Shown here: positions 27,793 to 37,115 of the stretch, piece by piece | How positions within the stretch are numbered: position 1 is the stretch's first letter | How the letters are laid out: every line of letters begins with the position of its first letter | Assembly (NCBI RefSeq): GCF_000377765.1 | Contig: NZ_KB898664.1 | Location: 107,489 to 171,488 of the forward strand | DNA length: 64,000 nucleotides | DNA from: Gracilibacillus lacisalsi DSM 19029 | GTDB taxonomy: Bacteria; Bacillota; Bacilli; Bacillales; Amphibacillaceae | Direction: 5' to 3' | The notes under the pieces: model-generated | What the model was told of the DNA's origin: nothing | Database searches by the model: none | Seen by the model: the letters and a program-made list of their open reading frames with translations, nothing else | Position numbers and translations under genes: made by a program

Positions 27793-28995
27793 GTGCTGTA
27801 CTATCGATATAAAGGTAGGAACTTGCAAGGTAAATTTAAAAAAGGAAAATTAAAAGCTGAATCGGAAAAAGAAGTGATTCGATTGTTGGAACAAGATGGG
27901 ATAACCGTATTTGAAATTAAACCGTTAGACTCCTTTTTATATAAAGATATCACCATTGGCAAACCGATCAAACTCCGGGAATTTGTTTTATTTTTACGAC
28001 AGTTTGCAACCCTTATTGAGTCAGGAATATCGATTATTGAATCGATTCAGATTCTGGCTAAGCAAACAGGAAATAAGGCTTTTTCACAGACATTAATGCA
28101 AGTAGACGAAGACTTACAAGAAGGGATTGGTTTATCTGAAGCAATGAAAGAGCATCGTTCGTTCTTTCCTGATCTGCTAACAAGAATGGTGAGTGCAGGA
28201 GAAATAAGTGGTAATTTAGATGAAATATTAAATAATATGGCAAATTATTATGAGAAACAGTATCAACTAAAACAAAAAATTAAAACTGCATTAGCTTATC
28301 CGATTTTTGTTAGTATCTTCGCCATTTTCATCACCCTATTTTTATTAGTTTATATTGTACCGATTTTTACCGATTTGTTCGCCTCTTTTGGAGAAGAATT
28401 ACCAATTTATACTTCACTAGTTTTACATATCAGTGAGTTTGTCAAAGACACGTGGTGGATTATGCTACTATTGTTGTTAGTCTGCTTCTTAGTAATGAAA
28501 TCGATGATGCGATCAGATCAGATAGCATATCAAATAGATGTGATTAAATTAAAGTTGCCAATTATCGGCCCATTTCTTCAAAAATCACAATTAACGAGAA
28601 TGTCCCAGACAATGAGTACACTGTTAAATAGTTCTGTACCTATTTTGCAATCAGTGAACATTACCGAAAAGATAGTGGAGAACCGATTAATCTCTTCTGT
28701 TCTGACGAAAAGCTATGTAGCTTTAGAAAGGGGAGAATCAATGGCAAGTGCAATGCAGACACATTCTATTATCCCACCGATGGTAGTTCAAATGATTGCT
28801 GTGGGAGAACGTACAGGTTCACTGGATAAAATGTTGCATAAAATTGCTGATTTCTATGAGAAAGACTTAGACGAAGCCTCCGATAAATTAAAAGCTCTCA
28901 TTGAACCATTATTGATCGTGATTCTTTCGGTAATAGTAGGTGCAATAGTCCTAGCAATTGTAGTCCCAATGTTTACTATTTTTGATTTGTTATAA
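27793..28995 (+). CDS. pilC: Type IV pilus inner-membrane platform protein PilC
   Basis: The 400-residue protein has two GspF/T2SF domains (about 65-190 and 270-392), each with the FLRQFATLIESGISI- or MSTLLNSSVPIL-type motif, and three membrane helices (near 170, 220 and 370). It couples the cytoplasmic ATPases to pilin subunits. The start is GTG, five bases after GAGGTG. It follows pilT by 15 bp. Confidence 0.93.
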   Translation: MLYYRYKGRNLQGKFKKGKLKAESEKEVIRLLEQDGITVFEIKPLDSFLYKDITIGKPIKLREFVLFLRQFATLIESGISIIESIQILAKQTGNKAFSQTLMQVDEDLQEGIGLSEAMKEHRSFFPDLLTRMVSAGEISGNLDEILNNMANYYEKQYQLKQKIKTALAYPIFVSIFAIFITLFLLVYIVPIFTDLFASFGEELPIYTSLVLHISEFVKDTWWIMLLLLLVCFLVMKSMMRSDQIAYQIDVIKLKLPIIGPFLQKSQLTRMSQTMSTLLNSSVPILQSVNITEKIVENRLISSVLTKSYVALERGESMASAMQTHSIIPPMVVQMIAVGERTGSLDKMLHKIADFYEKDLDEASDKLKALIEPLLIVILSVIVGAIVLAIVVPMFTIFDLL

Positions 28996-29120
28996 CTTCT
29001 AAAAGTCGCAAAAATATACTGTATAATTCGATGTATTATAGTATAATAGTCTCAAGATGTAAAGAAGATATTTCCAAAAATAGACTTTAGAAATATAAAG
29101 CAATAGAAAGGAGAAGAGAA

Positions 29121-29486
29121 ATGAGAGAAATATGGAAAAAATGGAATAAGGAAGATGGTTTTACATTAGTGGAATTGTTGGCAGTGATTGTGATTTTAGG
29201 TATTATTGTTGCTATTGCTGTCCCAGCGATTGGAAGTATTATCGATAGAGCTGAGGAAGGTGCTCAAGAAGCAGAGACAGAATTAATCGAAAATGCTGCA
29301 CGATTGGCATTAATTGCAGCTCAAGCAGACGGTGAAGAAGCAGAGTGGGTATTTGGTGGTGGGGATCAACCAAATATAACAGTACAAGAATTACTAGATA
29401 ATGGATATCTGGAAACTGATGATCCGCCAAGTGGTAGACTTACATATGTTGAAGGAACTACATTTACCTTTGAACATGACGAATAG
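29121..29486 (+). CDS. pilA: Major type IV prepilin
   Basis: The 121-residue prepilin has a 13-residue basic leader ending in Gly, then FTLVELLAVIVILGIIVAIA with Glu5 and the class-typical hydrophobic helix. The mature part is short, acidic and Ala/Glu-rich with no Cys pair. Its spacing from pilC (125 bp with two TATAAT hexamers at 29022 and 29042), its AAAGGAGAAGAG site and its own terminator fit a highly expressed major subunit. Confidence 0.88.
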   Translation: MREIWKKWNKEDGFTLVELLAVIVILGIIVAIAVPAIGSIIDRAEEGAQEAETELIENAARLALIAAQADGEEAEWVFGGGDQPNITVQELLDNGYLETDDPPSGRLTYVEGTTFTFEHDE

Positions 29487-29525
29487 ATCTTTAAAGAGAT
29501 TTAAAGTGCAAGAAATTCTCAACAG

Positions 29526-29563
29526 CCGGAATATGGACTACTGAAATATTCCGGTTTCATTTT
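29526..29563 (+). terminator. Terminator after the major pilin gene
   Basis: CCGGAATAT and ATATTCCGG pair around 11 bases and are followed by TTTCATTTT. It probably reduces transcription into the downstream pilus genes. Confidence 0.7.
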
Positions 29564-29591
29564 AACCAAGCCTTAAAATAGGAGTTAGCAG

Positions 29592-30356
29592 ATGGATATT
29601 GTATATAGTGGAGTAAGCTTTGTCTTTGGATTAATTTTAGGTTCTTTTTATAATGTAGTCGGTCTTAGAATTCCACAACATACGTTTTTATCCTCATCAC
29701 GTTCTGCATGTCCAGCATGTAACCAGACATTAAGGTGGTATGAATTAATACCTGTTCTTTCCTTTATCTTGCAAAAAGGCAAGTGCCGGAACTGTCAGCA
29801 GCCAATTTCTATTCTTTATCCATTGGTGGAGTTGCTTACAGGGATTGGCTTTCTGCTGAGCTATTTGCATTTAGGATTATCATTAGATTTATGGATCACA
29901 TTTAGTTTAATTAGTTTATTCTCCATTGTCTTAGTAACAGACCTTCGTTTTATGCTCATCCCTAATAAAATTTTACTATGCTTCTTGCCTGTCTTTATTC
30001 TGTTTCGAGTGTTGCAACCTCTTGAACCATGGTGGTCTAGTATTACTGGGGCGATAGCAGGTTACGGTCTTCTTGCACTTATTATTATAGTCAGCAGAGG
30101 TGGTATGGGAGCAGGAGACATGAAATTACTAGGTTTATTAGGCATAATACTAGGCTTTCCTTACATATTACTTGCTTTTTTTATCGCAACAATTATTGGA
30201 TTATTATCTAGTATGATTATGATGTTGAAAAGTGGATTTAAAGCAAAACAGGAAGTACCGTTCGGCCCAGCGATAATCCTGGGGGCTCTTATAACGTTTC
30301 TTTTCGGTGATCATCTCGTGGAAGCCTACCTTAATCTGATTTGGTATGGAAAGTAG
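29592..30356 (+). CDS. pilD: Prepilin peptidase (PilD/ComC)
   Basis: This membrane aspartyl protease cleaves and N-methylates prepilins. The 254-residue protein has the cytoplasmic zinc loop CPACNQTL...CRNCQQPI and both catalytic aspartates (VTDLRFMLIPN and GMGAGDMKLLG). About eight hydrophobic segments complete it. It is the counterpart of B. subtilis comC, which also lies downstream of folC. Confidence 0.94.
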   Translation: MDIVYSGVSFVFGLILGSFYNVVGLRIPQHTFLSSSRSACPACNQTLRWYELIPVLSFILQKGKCRNCQQPISILYPLVELLTGIGFLLSYLHLGLSLDLWITFSLISLFSIVLVTDLRFMLIPNKILLCFLPVFILFRVLQPLEPWWSSITGAIAGYGLLALIIIVSRGGMGAGDMKLLGLLGIILGFPYILLAFFIATIIGLLSSMIMMLKSGFKAKQEVPFGPAIILGALITFLFGDHLVEAYLNLIWYGK

Positions 30357-31332
30357 AAAGAAGGTGAGTATCATTTTTCAAAATAAGCATGTACACCTAG
30401 TTATATATGACCGTTATCTTCGGTATATCGTATCCAAAAAGAATCGGTTAGAGGATATCGTAGATTCAGGAGAACTTCTGTTAAAGGAAGGTTTAATAAA
30501 AGACGGAAGGATAATGGATAAAGAGGGGTTCCATTATCATCTGGAACGCATTGTGAAACAGAAGAAGTGGAAAAGGGCAAACATTTCATTTATAGTTTCT
30601 GATGGATTTGTTGCAATTCGCCATCATCAGATTCCTGCAGGGTTAAAGAAAGAGGAAACGAAAGCAGTTCTACAAAGAGAAGCTAAAGACCAGCTTCGAT
30701 TACCTTTTCAAGATCCAATCATTGATTTTGGTCTGATCAAAAAGCTCGAAACGACAAATGAAATACTTGTTTTTGCTTATCCGAGAGATGTATTAAATCC
30801 ATATCTAGCAGTGATGGAAGCTGTACAATTAAAACCAGTTATTGCTGACGTATCCTCTCTTGCTTTATCGAGGGTTTATCAGCAGTTTGTTACCGATAGA
30901 ACAGATGAGCAAGATACACTTATCATGCAATGGGGAAAAGACGGATTGGTCCTTGCGGCTTTCGAACATGGACTAATCGTTTTCTCCAGACATGTTCCAT
31001 CTCCAACAGATGAACGAATGTGGTCATGGAGCTTTGAACGAAATAAATTAGAATGGAATGGCAGTGAAGAAGATTTACAGGAATTAATGGATACTCATCT
31101 ATTAACCATTGAACGATTTCTTGATTTCTATCGATATTCTGTTCAAAACGGTGATAAAGCGATTGGGAAAATTGTCATAGCAGGAGATTTTCCGTTTCTC
31201 GACTTAGCGATTCAATTATTAAGTGAACAGACTAAAGTACCTGTAATAGAACTGAGGAAATATTTGCCGAAAACTATCTCAGTAGAGTTTAGTGATTTAG
31301 CTGGGCTTCTTTTAAGAGGGAATTCTAAATAA
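30346..31332 (+). CDS. pilM: Type IV pilus alignment protein PilM
   Basis: The 328-residue soluble protein begins with a beta-rich actin-like subdomain (VHLVIYDRYLRYIVSKK) and the IRHHQIPAGLKKEETKAVL segment typical of PilM. PilM binds the N-terminus of PilN and forms a cytoplasmic ring. It overlaps pilD by 11 bases. A GTG six codons later is an alternative start. Sequence similarity is loose, and the order M-N-O supports the call. Confidence 0.85.
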   Translation: MESRKKVSIIFQNKHVHLVIYDRYLRYIVSKKNRLEDIVDSGELLLKEGLIKDGRIMDKEGFHYHLERIVKQKKWKRANISFIVSDGFVAIRHHQIPAGLKKEETKAVLQREAKDQLRLPFQDPIIDFGLIKKLETTNEILVFAYPRDVLNPYLAVMEAVQLKPVIADVSSLALSRVYQQFVTDRTDEQDTLIMQWGKDGLVLAAFEHGLIVFSRHVPSPTDERMWSWSFERNKLEWNGSEEDLQELMDTHLLTIERFLDFYRYSVQNGDKAIGKIVIAGDFPFLDLAIQLLSEQTKVPVIELRKYLPKTISVEFSDLAGLLLRGNSK

Positions 31333-31344
31333 TAGGGTGATCAG

Positions 31345-31881
31345 ATGCAGTTAAATTTTATAGAACATAAAGCTTTTAACCTTACACCATATATCTTAAT
31401 TGTCCTTGCTTTTATAGGCTTAATCGTTTCTGTTTGGTTTGTAATGGTTCCTTATATTTCTTTAAAGAATGAGGTAAGTTCGATGGAAGAGCAATTCGAG
31501 ATTAATGGGGAAGCGGAATCAGAAGCATTGCAATTAGAAAAACTGGTCGAACAACATGAGCAATTATCAGACTATATATCAAATATTGAAGAAGGGTTAA
31601 TCGATCATATTGCATTAGTCGATCAATTGATTGCCTTTCTACCAAACAGTAGTAGGATAGAACATCTTCATTACATACAAGATGAATCGATTGAGGTAAC
31701 AATGAGTTCAGCAAGGTTTAAAGATATAGCGATATATAACGAATCATTAACCTCTCAGCCATATGTAACAGATGTTAGCTTTCGGTTTATGGAACGTTCA
31801 AATGAGGGAGACTTTCAAGCGACATATCTGATTGTAATTAATTCGGATAAGTGGATGGAGGTGGTGCAGCATGACGATTAA
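31345..31881 (+). CDS. pilN: PilN-like pilus assembly protein
   Basis: The 178-residue bitopic protein has an N-terminal motif LNFIEHKAFNLTPY (PilN-type, in place of the classical INLLP), a membrane helix at about 13-35, a coiled-coil stretch and a small ferredoxin-like outer domain. It follows pilM and overlaps pilO by 11 bases. Confidence 0.78.
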   Translation: MQLNFIEHKAFNLTPYILIVLAFIGLIVSVWFVMVPYISLKNEVSSMEEQFEINGEAESEALQLEKLVEQHEQLSDYISNIEEGLIDHIALVDQLIAFLPNSSRIEHLHYIQDESIEVTMSSARFKDIAIYNESLTSQPYVTDVSFRFMERSNEGDFQATYLIVINSDKWMEVVQHDD

Positions 31882-32446
31882 ATGGACGCGCATCACACTT
31901 TTCTGGTTGATTATGATTGTATTATTTGTTGTTAGTATTTATTTTGTCGGTAAACTATATTTGCTTGCCCCTTTAGAGAACAAGAAAACAAGTATAGAGC
32001 AAAAAGTCGATACACAGACAATGTATATTGAAAATGCAGAAATGTGGCAAGAAACGGTTTCCGGGATATCAACAGAAACGTTACACAAGCTGCCAATTAC
32101 AAAGGGTAATAATCAAATCGTGAGAATGATGGATCAAGCTGTAAAGGATTCTGGTTTAACCATTGAGCAAATTTCAGTAGAAGAAAAATCAGCTGAAGAA
32201 GGTGATAACCTGCATAGCCTGATGTATCAAGTAGAAGGAATAGCGCCATCATATGAGTCATTTCAGCAATTTGTAACACAGATAATCGCAAATGAACGTA
32301 TCATAGAAATATTTGAATTGAGCATTGACCGTGAAGATAAAACAGAAGCAGCTTTTCAATTTAACATCCAATTTTATGCATTTTACGCTCCCGATTTAAA
32401 AAAACTCGAATTAGAAATAACGAATAAAGAAAAAAGCACTCCTTAA
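31871..32446 (+). CDS. pilO: PilO-like pilus assembly protein
   Basis: The 191-residue protein has a short cytoplasmic start, one helix at about 9-31, a coiled coil, and a C-terminal domain of the PilO type (VEGIAPSYESFQQFVTQI). PilN and PilO form heterodimers that link the inner platform to the envelope. It is the last gene of the pilus locus, and its stop lies inside the terminator stem. Confidence 0.78.
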   Translation: MTIKWTRITLFWLIMIVLFVVSIYFVGKLYLLAPLENKKTSIEQKVDTQTMYIENAEMWQETVSGISTETLHKLPITKGNNQIVRMMDQAVKDSGLTIEQISVEEKSAEEGDNLHSLMYQVEGIAPSYESFQQFVTQIIANERIIEIFELSIDREDKTEAAFQFNIQFYAFYAPDLKKLELEITNKEKSTP

Positions 32447-32464
32447 TGGAAGTGCTTTTTTTAT
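32431..32464 (+). terminator. Terminator of the pilus locus
   Basis: AAAAAGCACT and AGTGCTTTTT pair around CCTTAATGGA, and the T run continues to 32464. Confidence 0.85.
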
Positions 32465-32641
32465 ATCTATCGATTTAGCGGTGTTTGATAATATATTTAG
32501 AATCTGTATGCTTATCTCGTTTTTTTATACTATCTGTCACATTTTGATGAACGCTTTTTTGATAGTACTGACAAAAGTCGCCTTACATCTCATAATAGAT
32601 ATGATAGGGTGATAGAAAAGGATTTGAAACGAGGGATTACC

Positions 32642-33553
32642 GTGGATAATAAAAAGCAAATTTCAGTTCAAATCAACCAGAATAAAAACAGTTCAACTAA
32701 GCATAATGCTACCAATCAATCCACATTAGAAGACTACATCAGAGAAAATCATCATCCAATGATGGATGATGATCAAGTATTTAAACGTAAATATACCCCA
32801 GACTCCAGTGCATTTAATCATTCTAAAAAGCCATCCTTTTGGTCGAAGTATAAATCATTCATTATTTCAGCTTGTACAGCTATAGTAATAGGATCTTTTC
32901 TAGGACTCATGATGTTGAATATTTTTGTGGATCTGGACCCGGAAGAGGTAGCCTTTGAGCAAAATACTTCTAACGACCAAGCGGTTAGTGCTACAAGTGA
33001 TCAGTCAGATGAGAAAGACAATACTACTGCCAATGCACAAGAAGGAGAGGCTTTTCAAAGCCAAGCTTTTAATTTTTTCGTTACTCAGGCAGGAGTGTTT
33101 ACAAATCAGAGTGCAGCACAACAATTAGTTCAAGAGTTACAAGAAGACCAAATAGAGAGTATGGTTTGGTCTCGTGATGAAAATTTTCATGTTTTTGTTG
33201 GCTTAAAGTCTACGCATGAAGCATCGAAGCAATTCACAAGCAGTGCTTTTCCTAGTAATTATGAATTGTATGGTGGAAAGGAATGGCATATTGATTCTGC
33301 TTCGATCTCGCTTTCTGAAGAAGAAAAGGATTGGTTAACAGGTCTAGAAAGTCTATTAGCTCAAATGATCGAAGGGGGGATGGAGGAGGAAGCGATTGAT
33401 CAATGGTTGGCTGATGAGCCATCTGCTGTATCTGAAGAGGTCCAAGCAATAAGCACAGAGGTAGAGTCGATAAAAACAACAGAAGATGAACAAGCCAGCC
33501 AGGTAGCTTTATTAAAAATATTAAATCAATATGAAAATATCGCAAATGAGTAA
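32642..33553 (+). CDS. spoIIB: SpoIIB-like sporulation protein with SPOR domain
   Basis: The 303-residue protein has a cytoplasmic polar part, one membrane helix (about 76-97, ISACTAIVIGSFLGLMML), an acidic linker and an outer SPOR domain (about 140-215, FFVTQAGVFTNQSAAQQLV). SpoIIB helps septal peptidoglycan thinning during engulfment. The GTG at 32642 follows CGAGGG; a GTG at 32609 is also in frame. Its position before radC matches B. subtilis, except that maf is missing between them. Confidence 0.82.
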   Translation: MDNKKQISVQINQNKNSSTKHNATNQSTLEDYIRENHHPMMDDDQVFKRKYTPDSSAFNHSKKPSFWSKYKSFIISACTAIVIGSFLGLMMLNIFVDLDPEEVAFEQNTSNDQAVSATSDQSDEKDNTTANAQEGEAFQSQAFNFFVTQAGVFTNQSAAQQLVQELQEDQIESMVWSRDENFHVFVGLKSTHEASKQFTSSAFPSNYELYGGKEWHIDSASISLSEEEKDWLTGLESLLAQMIEGGMEEEAIDQWLADEPSAVSEEVQAISTEVESIKTTEDEQASQVALLKILNQYENIANE

Positions 33554-33716
33554 TTTTGTTTTTTCATATTCTAGTGGTAGCAAGTTTTGCTTTTTTCTTA
33601 TAACGAAAATCGCAAGACTTGTTATTTTTAGTGCTAGAAAATCTATATATGGCTATTTGCTGATGATATTCCTAGTCGTTAAAATAAAAGATATTGCATT
33701 AAGGGAGGAATATACA

Positions 33717-34406
33717 TTGGAGATGACCACTATCAAAATGAAAGAAGTACCTAAAGAAGATCGGCCAAGAGAACGACTATTGGAACATGGTCCAGATCAC
33801 TTATCGAATCAAGAATTACTAGCAATCTTATTGGGTTCAGGGACACAGAAAGAAAATGTACATCAATTAGCAGAGAAAGTACTGCAACATTTTGAAGGAT
33901 TAAGAATGCTCAAAGACGTTACGATTGAAGAATTAACCGAAATCAAAGGTATTGGCCAGGTAAAAGGGGTTAATATTCTTGCGGCAGTGGAATTTGGTAA
34001 AAGAATTCAACAATTTAAAGAAAAGGAGAGATATGTGATAAGAAGTCCGGAAGATGGTGCAAATTATGTAATGGAGGAAATGAGCAGTCTGAAACAGGAG
34101 CATTTTGTATCCATCTTTCTTAACACGAAGAATCAAGTAATTCACCGGCAAACGATTTTTATTGGTAGTTTGAATGCTTCCATTGTCCATCCTCGTGAAG
34201 TTTTCCGCGAAGCAATTAAAAGATCCGCAGCTTCTATCATCTGTGCACATAATCATCCTTCAGGCGATCCAACCCCTTCCCAAGAAGATATCCATGTTAC
34301 TAAGCGGTTAAGTGAGAGTGGAAAAATGATAGGTATTGAACTTTTGGATCATTTGATAATTGGTGATCACAAATTTATTTCATTAAAAGAAAAAGGGTAC
34401 TTATAG
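33717..34406 (+). CDS. radC: RadC-like JAB-domain protein
   Basis: The 229-residue protein has an N-terminal helix-hairpin-helix region (about 55-90, LTEIKGIGQVKGVNIL) and a C-terminal JAB1/MPN-like metalloprotease domain with HNHPSGDPTPSQED. Despite the name its DNA repair role is doubtful, and the biochemical function is open. The open frame extends upstream to 33531, but AAGGGAGG supports the TTG at 33717. Confidence 0.9.
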   Translation: MEMTTIKMKEVPKEDRPRERLLEHGPDHLSNQELLAILLGSGTQKENVHQLAEKVLQHFEGLRMLKDVTIEELTEIKGIGQVKGVNILAAVEFGKRIQQFKEKERYVIRSPEDGANYVMEEMSSLKQEHFVSIFLNTKNQVIHRQTIFIGSLNASIVHPREVFREAIKRSAASIICAHNHPSGDPTPSQEDIHVTKRLSESGKMIGIELLDHLIIGDHKFISLKEKGYL

Positions 34407-34457
34407 CACTATCTATTTTTGTTAAAGTTAAGTATAATAGAATTAACAAGCTTTTAT

Positions 34458-34492
34458 AGCGCCTTATACAAGATCGCTTGTATAAAGGCGCT
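34458..34492 (+). terminator. Long hairpin between radC and mreB
   Basis: AGCGCCTTATACAAG pairs with CTTGTATAAAGGCGCT around ATCG. It is followed only by TATTATTATG, so it may attenuate more than terminate. Confidence 0.55.
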
Positions 34493-34593
34493 TATTATTA
34501 TGAAAGAATATAATTTCTTGATTGAAAGCCAATAAAAGCATAAAATATTGAAGTGAATGTTTTGTATAATAATGGTTGAGAGGAAGAACAAGA

Positions 34594-35634
34594 TTGGGAT
34601 TATTTAATTTATCACAAGATTTAGGGATTGATTTAGGTACAGCAAACACATTAGTATTCATCAAAGGTAAAGGCATTGTTGTGCGTGAACCTTCCGTTGT
34701 AGCAATAAATAAGACAACAGGTGATATTGAGGCAGTTGGTAGTGATGCCAAGAATATGATTGGTCGTACGCCGGGTAATATTCAAGTAATTCGACCGATG
34801 AAAGACGGTGTTATTGCAGATTATGATACTACAGCTGCGATGATGAAATATTACATTAAATTAGCACAGAAAAACAGATCTAGCTTTGCTAAAAAACCTA
34901 ATGTTATGGTATGTGTACCATCAGGGATAACAATGGTTGAAGAACGAGCTGTCATTGATGCAACAAAACATGCAGGTGCAAAGGATGCATTTCCAATTGC
35001 GGAGCCATTCGCTGCAGCTATAGGTGCTGGTTTACCTGTATGGGAACCAACTGGTAGTATGATTGTAGATATTGGTGGAGGAACAACTGAAGTTGCGGTT
35101 ATTTCTCTTGGGGGTATCGTGACAAGCAGGTCCATTCGTACTGCTGGTGATGACATGGATGAAGCAATCATTCAGTATGTCAAAAGAACATACAACCTGA
35201 TGGTCGGTGAGCGTACAGCAGAATCATTAAAGATGGACATAGGATCTGCGAAAGCTTCATCTGAAAAGGAGTTAATGGATATTCGCGGACGTGACTTATT
35301 AACAGGATTACCAAAAACAATTAGTGTAAGTGCTTCTGAGATTGCATCTGCATTAAAAGATACAGTGGATGCCATTGTAGAAGCGGTGAAAAATACTTTA
35401 GAAAGTACGCCACCAGAACTCGCCGCTGATATTATGGACAGAGGTATTGTGTTATCCGGAGGGGGAGCACTTTTAAAAGATTTAGATGAAGTAATTAGTG
35501 ATGAAACAAAAATGCCGGTATTTGTTGCGGATGAACCGTTAGATAGTGTTGCAATCGGTACAGGGAAATCCTTGGAATATATCGAGCATTTTCGATCACA
35601 TCCAAATGTAGGGGTGCAGCGCTTATCAGATTAA
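34594..35634 (+). CDS. mreB: Rod shape-determining protein MreB
   Basis: This actin-like ATPase guides lateral wall synthesis. The 346-residue protein has the phosphate-1 motif [19 protein letters not shown], the phosphate-2 motif [13 protein letters not shown] and the adenosine motif [11 protein letters not shown]. The start is TTG, with AGAGGAAG eight bases upstream. It heads mreBCD-minCD. Confidence 0.96.
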   Translation: MGLFNLSQDLGIDLGTANTLVFIKGKGIVVREPSVVAINKTTGDIEAVGSDAKNMIGRTPGNIQVIRPMKDGVIADYDTTAAMMKYYIKLAQKNRSSFAKKPNVMVCVPSGITMVEERAVIDATKHAGAKDAFPIAEPFAAAIGAGLPVWEPTGSMIVDIGGGTTEVAVISLGGIVTSRSIRTAGDDMDEAIIQYVKRTYNLMVGERTAESLKMDIGSAKASSEKELMDIRGRDLLTGLPKTISVSASEIASALKDTVDAIVEAVKNTLESTPPELAADIMDRGIVLSGGGALLKDLDEVISDETKMPVFVADEPLDSVAIGTGKSLEYIEHFRSHPNVGVQRLSD

Positions 35635-35643
35635 GAAGGTGTT

Positions 35644-36543
35644 ATGATGTTTTATAAAAAGAAACGACTGTTTATTTTAATGATTTCATTAATTATTATT
35701 GTTGGTTTGATCGGTTTTTCGTTACGAGAAAGAACGGATCTTACCATCATTGAAGACTTTATTCATGACAGTGCTGGTTGGGCGCAGGAAGTGATTAATA
35801 AGCCGATTGCGTTCACAACTGGCGTTGCAAATAATATTAAAGAAATCCGCAATGTATATCGTGAAAACCAACAACTAAAATCAAGCTTAGACGAGATAAG
35901 ACAGCTAGAATATGAAAACCAAGAGCTGACGAAAGAAATCGATGAATTAAAAGAAGTTTTGGATAAATCAGAGTCAGACTTCCTGCAAAATTTTGAAGCC
36001 ATACAGGCATCCGTAATTGCAAGAAGCAAGGATCAATGGTTTAAGCAAATCACGATTAATAAAGGAACACAGGACGGTGTTCAGCCAAATATGTCAGTGA
36101 TAACCGGAAAAGGGATGATCGGGAAAGTGCAAACTAGCTCACCGTTTACGTCCACCGTTTTATTACTTAACGGATTTGACCGAACCAATCGAATTTCAGT
36201 AAATGTATATGAAGAAGATAAAGAAACGGATAGTTCTGGATTCATTGTTGGCTATGATGAAGAATCAGAGTTACTATTGTTAGAAATGAATGATAATGAC
36301 AAGGATTTAGAAGAAGGCCAGTATGTATTTTCTTCAGGACTTGGCGGTATCTTTCCAAAAGGACTTGAAATTGGTGAAGTTGTTGATGTCGAAGCTGATC
36401 GTTATGAATTAACAAGTATTGCCCATGTAAAACCTTCAGCTGATTTGGAGGAGTTAAATCATGTTATTGTCATCGATCGATCGATGACGACAGTAGATGA
36501 AATAGAAGAAGTAGAAGAGCAAACAGAGGAGGATGAATCATGA
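35644..36543 (+). CDS. mreC: Rod shape-determining protein MreC
   Basis: The 299-residue protein has one N-terminal helix (about 9-27), a coiled coil (about 65-110) that mediates dimerisation, and the extracellular beta domain with VITGKGMIGKV and FSSGLGGIFPKGLEIG. The acidic tail is longer than usual. Two neighbouring ATGs are possible starts. It overlaps mreD by four bases. Confidence 0.94.
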   Translation: MMFYKKKRLFILMISLIIIVGLIGFSLRERTDLTIIEDFIHDSAGWAQEVINKPIAFTTGVANNIKEIRNVYRENQQLKSSLDEIRQLEYENQELTKEIDELKEVLDKSESDFLQNFEAIQASVIARSKDQWFKQITINKGTQDGVQPNMSVITGKGMIGKVQTSSPFTSTVLLLNGFDRTNRISVNVYEEDKETDSSGFIVGYDEESELLLLEMNDNDKDLEEGQYVFSSGLGGIFPKGLEIGEVVDVEADRYELTSIAHVKPSADLEELNHVIVIDRSMTTVDEIEEVEEQTEEDES

Positions 36544-37079
36544 AACGGATGATCCCTTTTCTTATTGCTCTCATCTGTTTTTTATTAGTGATACTAGAAG
36601 GTACACTAACTCAAGTTTCTCTGCCAATTCTGAAAGATGAATGGATAAATGTATCACATTTCCTATTTATATTTCTGTTATATGTCACGATCTTTTTTGA
36701 GAAAGAATCTACATACTATGCCATTGCACTGTCGATTATATTCAGCATGATTATTGATATTGTCTATACGGATGTGATCGGTGTTTATGTATTTGCATAT
36801 ACAGCAGTATTATACGCAGCAAGAGTATTAATGAAGCTATTACAGTCGAATTTTTTGATTGCTTTATTGATGACGACTGTAGGAGTTGTGGTTACAGACA
36901 TTTTGATCTTTTTCCTTTATAATATTATTCAAGTACATGTTGATAGTTGGAGTATTTACTGGCAAAACAGGTTGATTCCGACAGGGATATGGAATATAAT
37001 TTTTGGCTTGCTCATATATCTTATCTTTGCAAAAAAATTAACAAAATGGTCGTACATTAAGTTTGAACGAGCAGATTGA
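36540..37079 (+). CDS. mreD: Rod shape-determining protein MreD
   Basis: The 179-residue membrane protein has five to six helices and the family pattern GLLIDIVYTD-like (SMIIDIVYTDVIGVY) near residue 75. It works with MreBC in the elongation complex. ATGA overlap with mreC shows coupling. Confidence 0.92.
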   Translation: MKRMIPFLIALICFLLVILEGTLTQVSLPILKDEWINVSHFLFIFLLYVTIFFEKESTYYAIALSIIFSMIIDIVYTDVIGVYVFAYTAVLYAARVLMKLLQSNFLIALLMTTVGVVVTDILIFFLYNIIQVHVDSWSIYWQNRLIPTGIWNIIFGLLIYLIFAKKLTKWSYIKFERAD

Positions 37080-37115
37080 TAACGGTTAGTGAATGTTTTA
37101 AGGGGTTGAATTGAA

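Noticed and set aside
28996-29120. A c-di-GMP riboswitch in front of the major pilin, as known in some clostridia
   Set aside because: Neither GGCAAACC nor GGGACGCAAAG is present in this leader.
33531-33716. N-terminal extension of RadC
   Set aside because: The extra 62 residues are hydrophobic and unlike the family. AAGGGAGG stands directly before the internal TTG.
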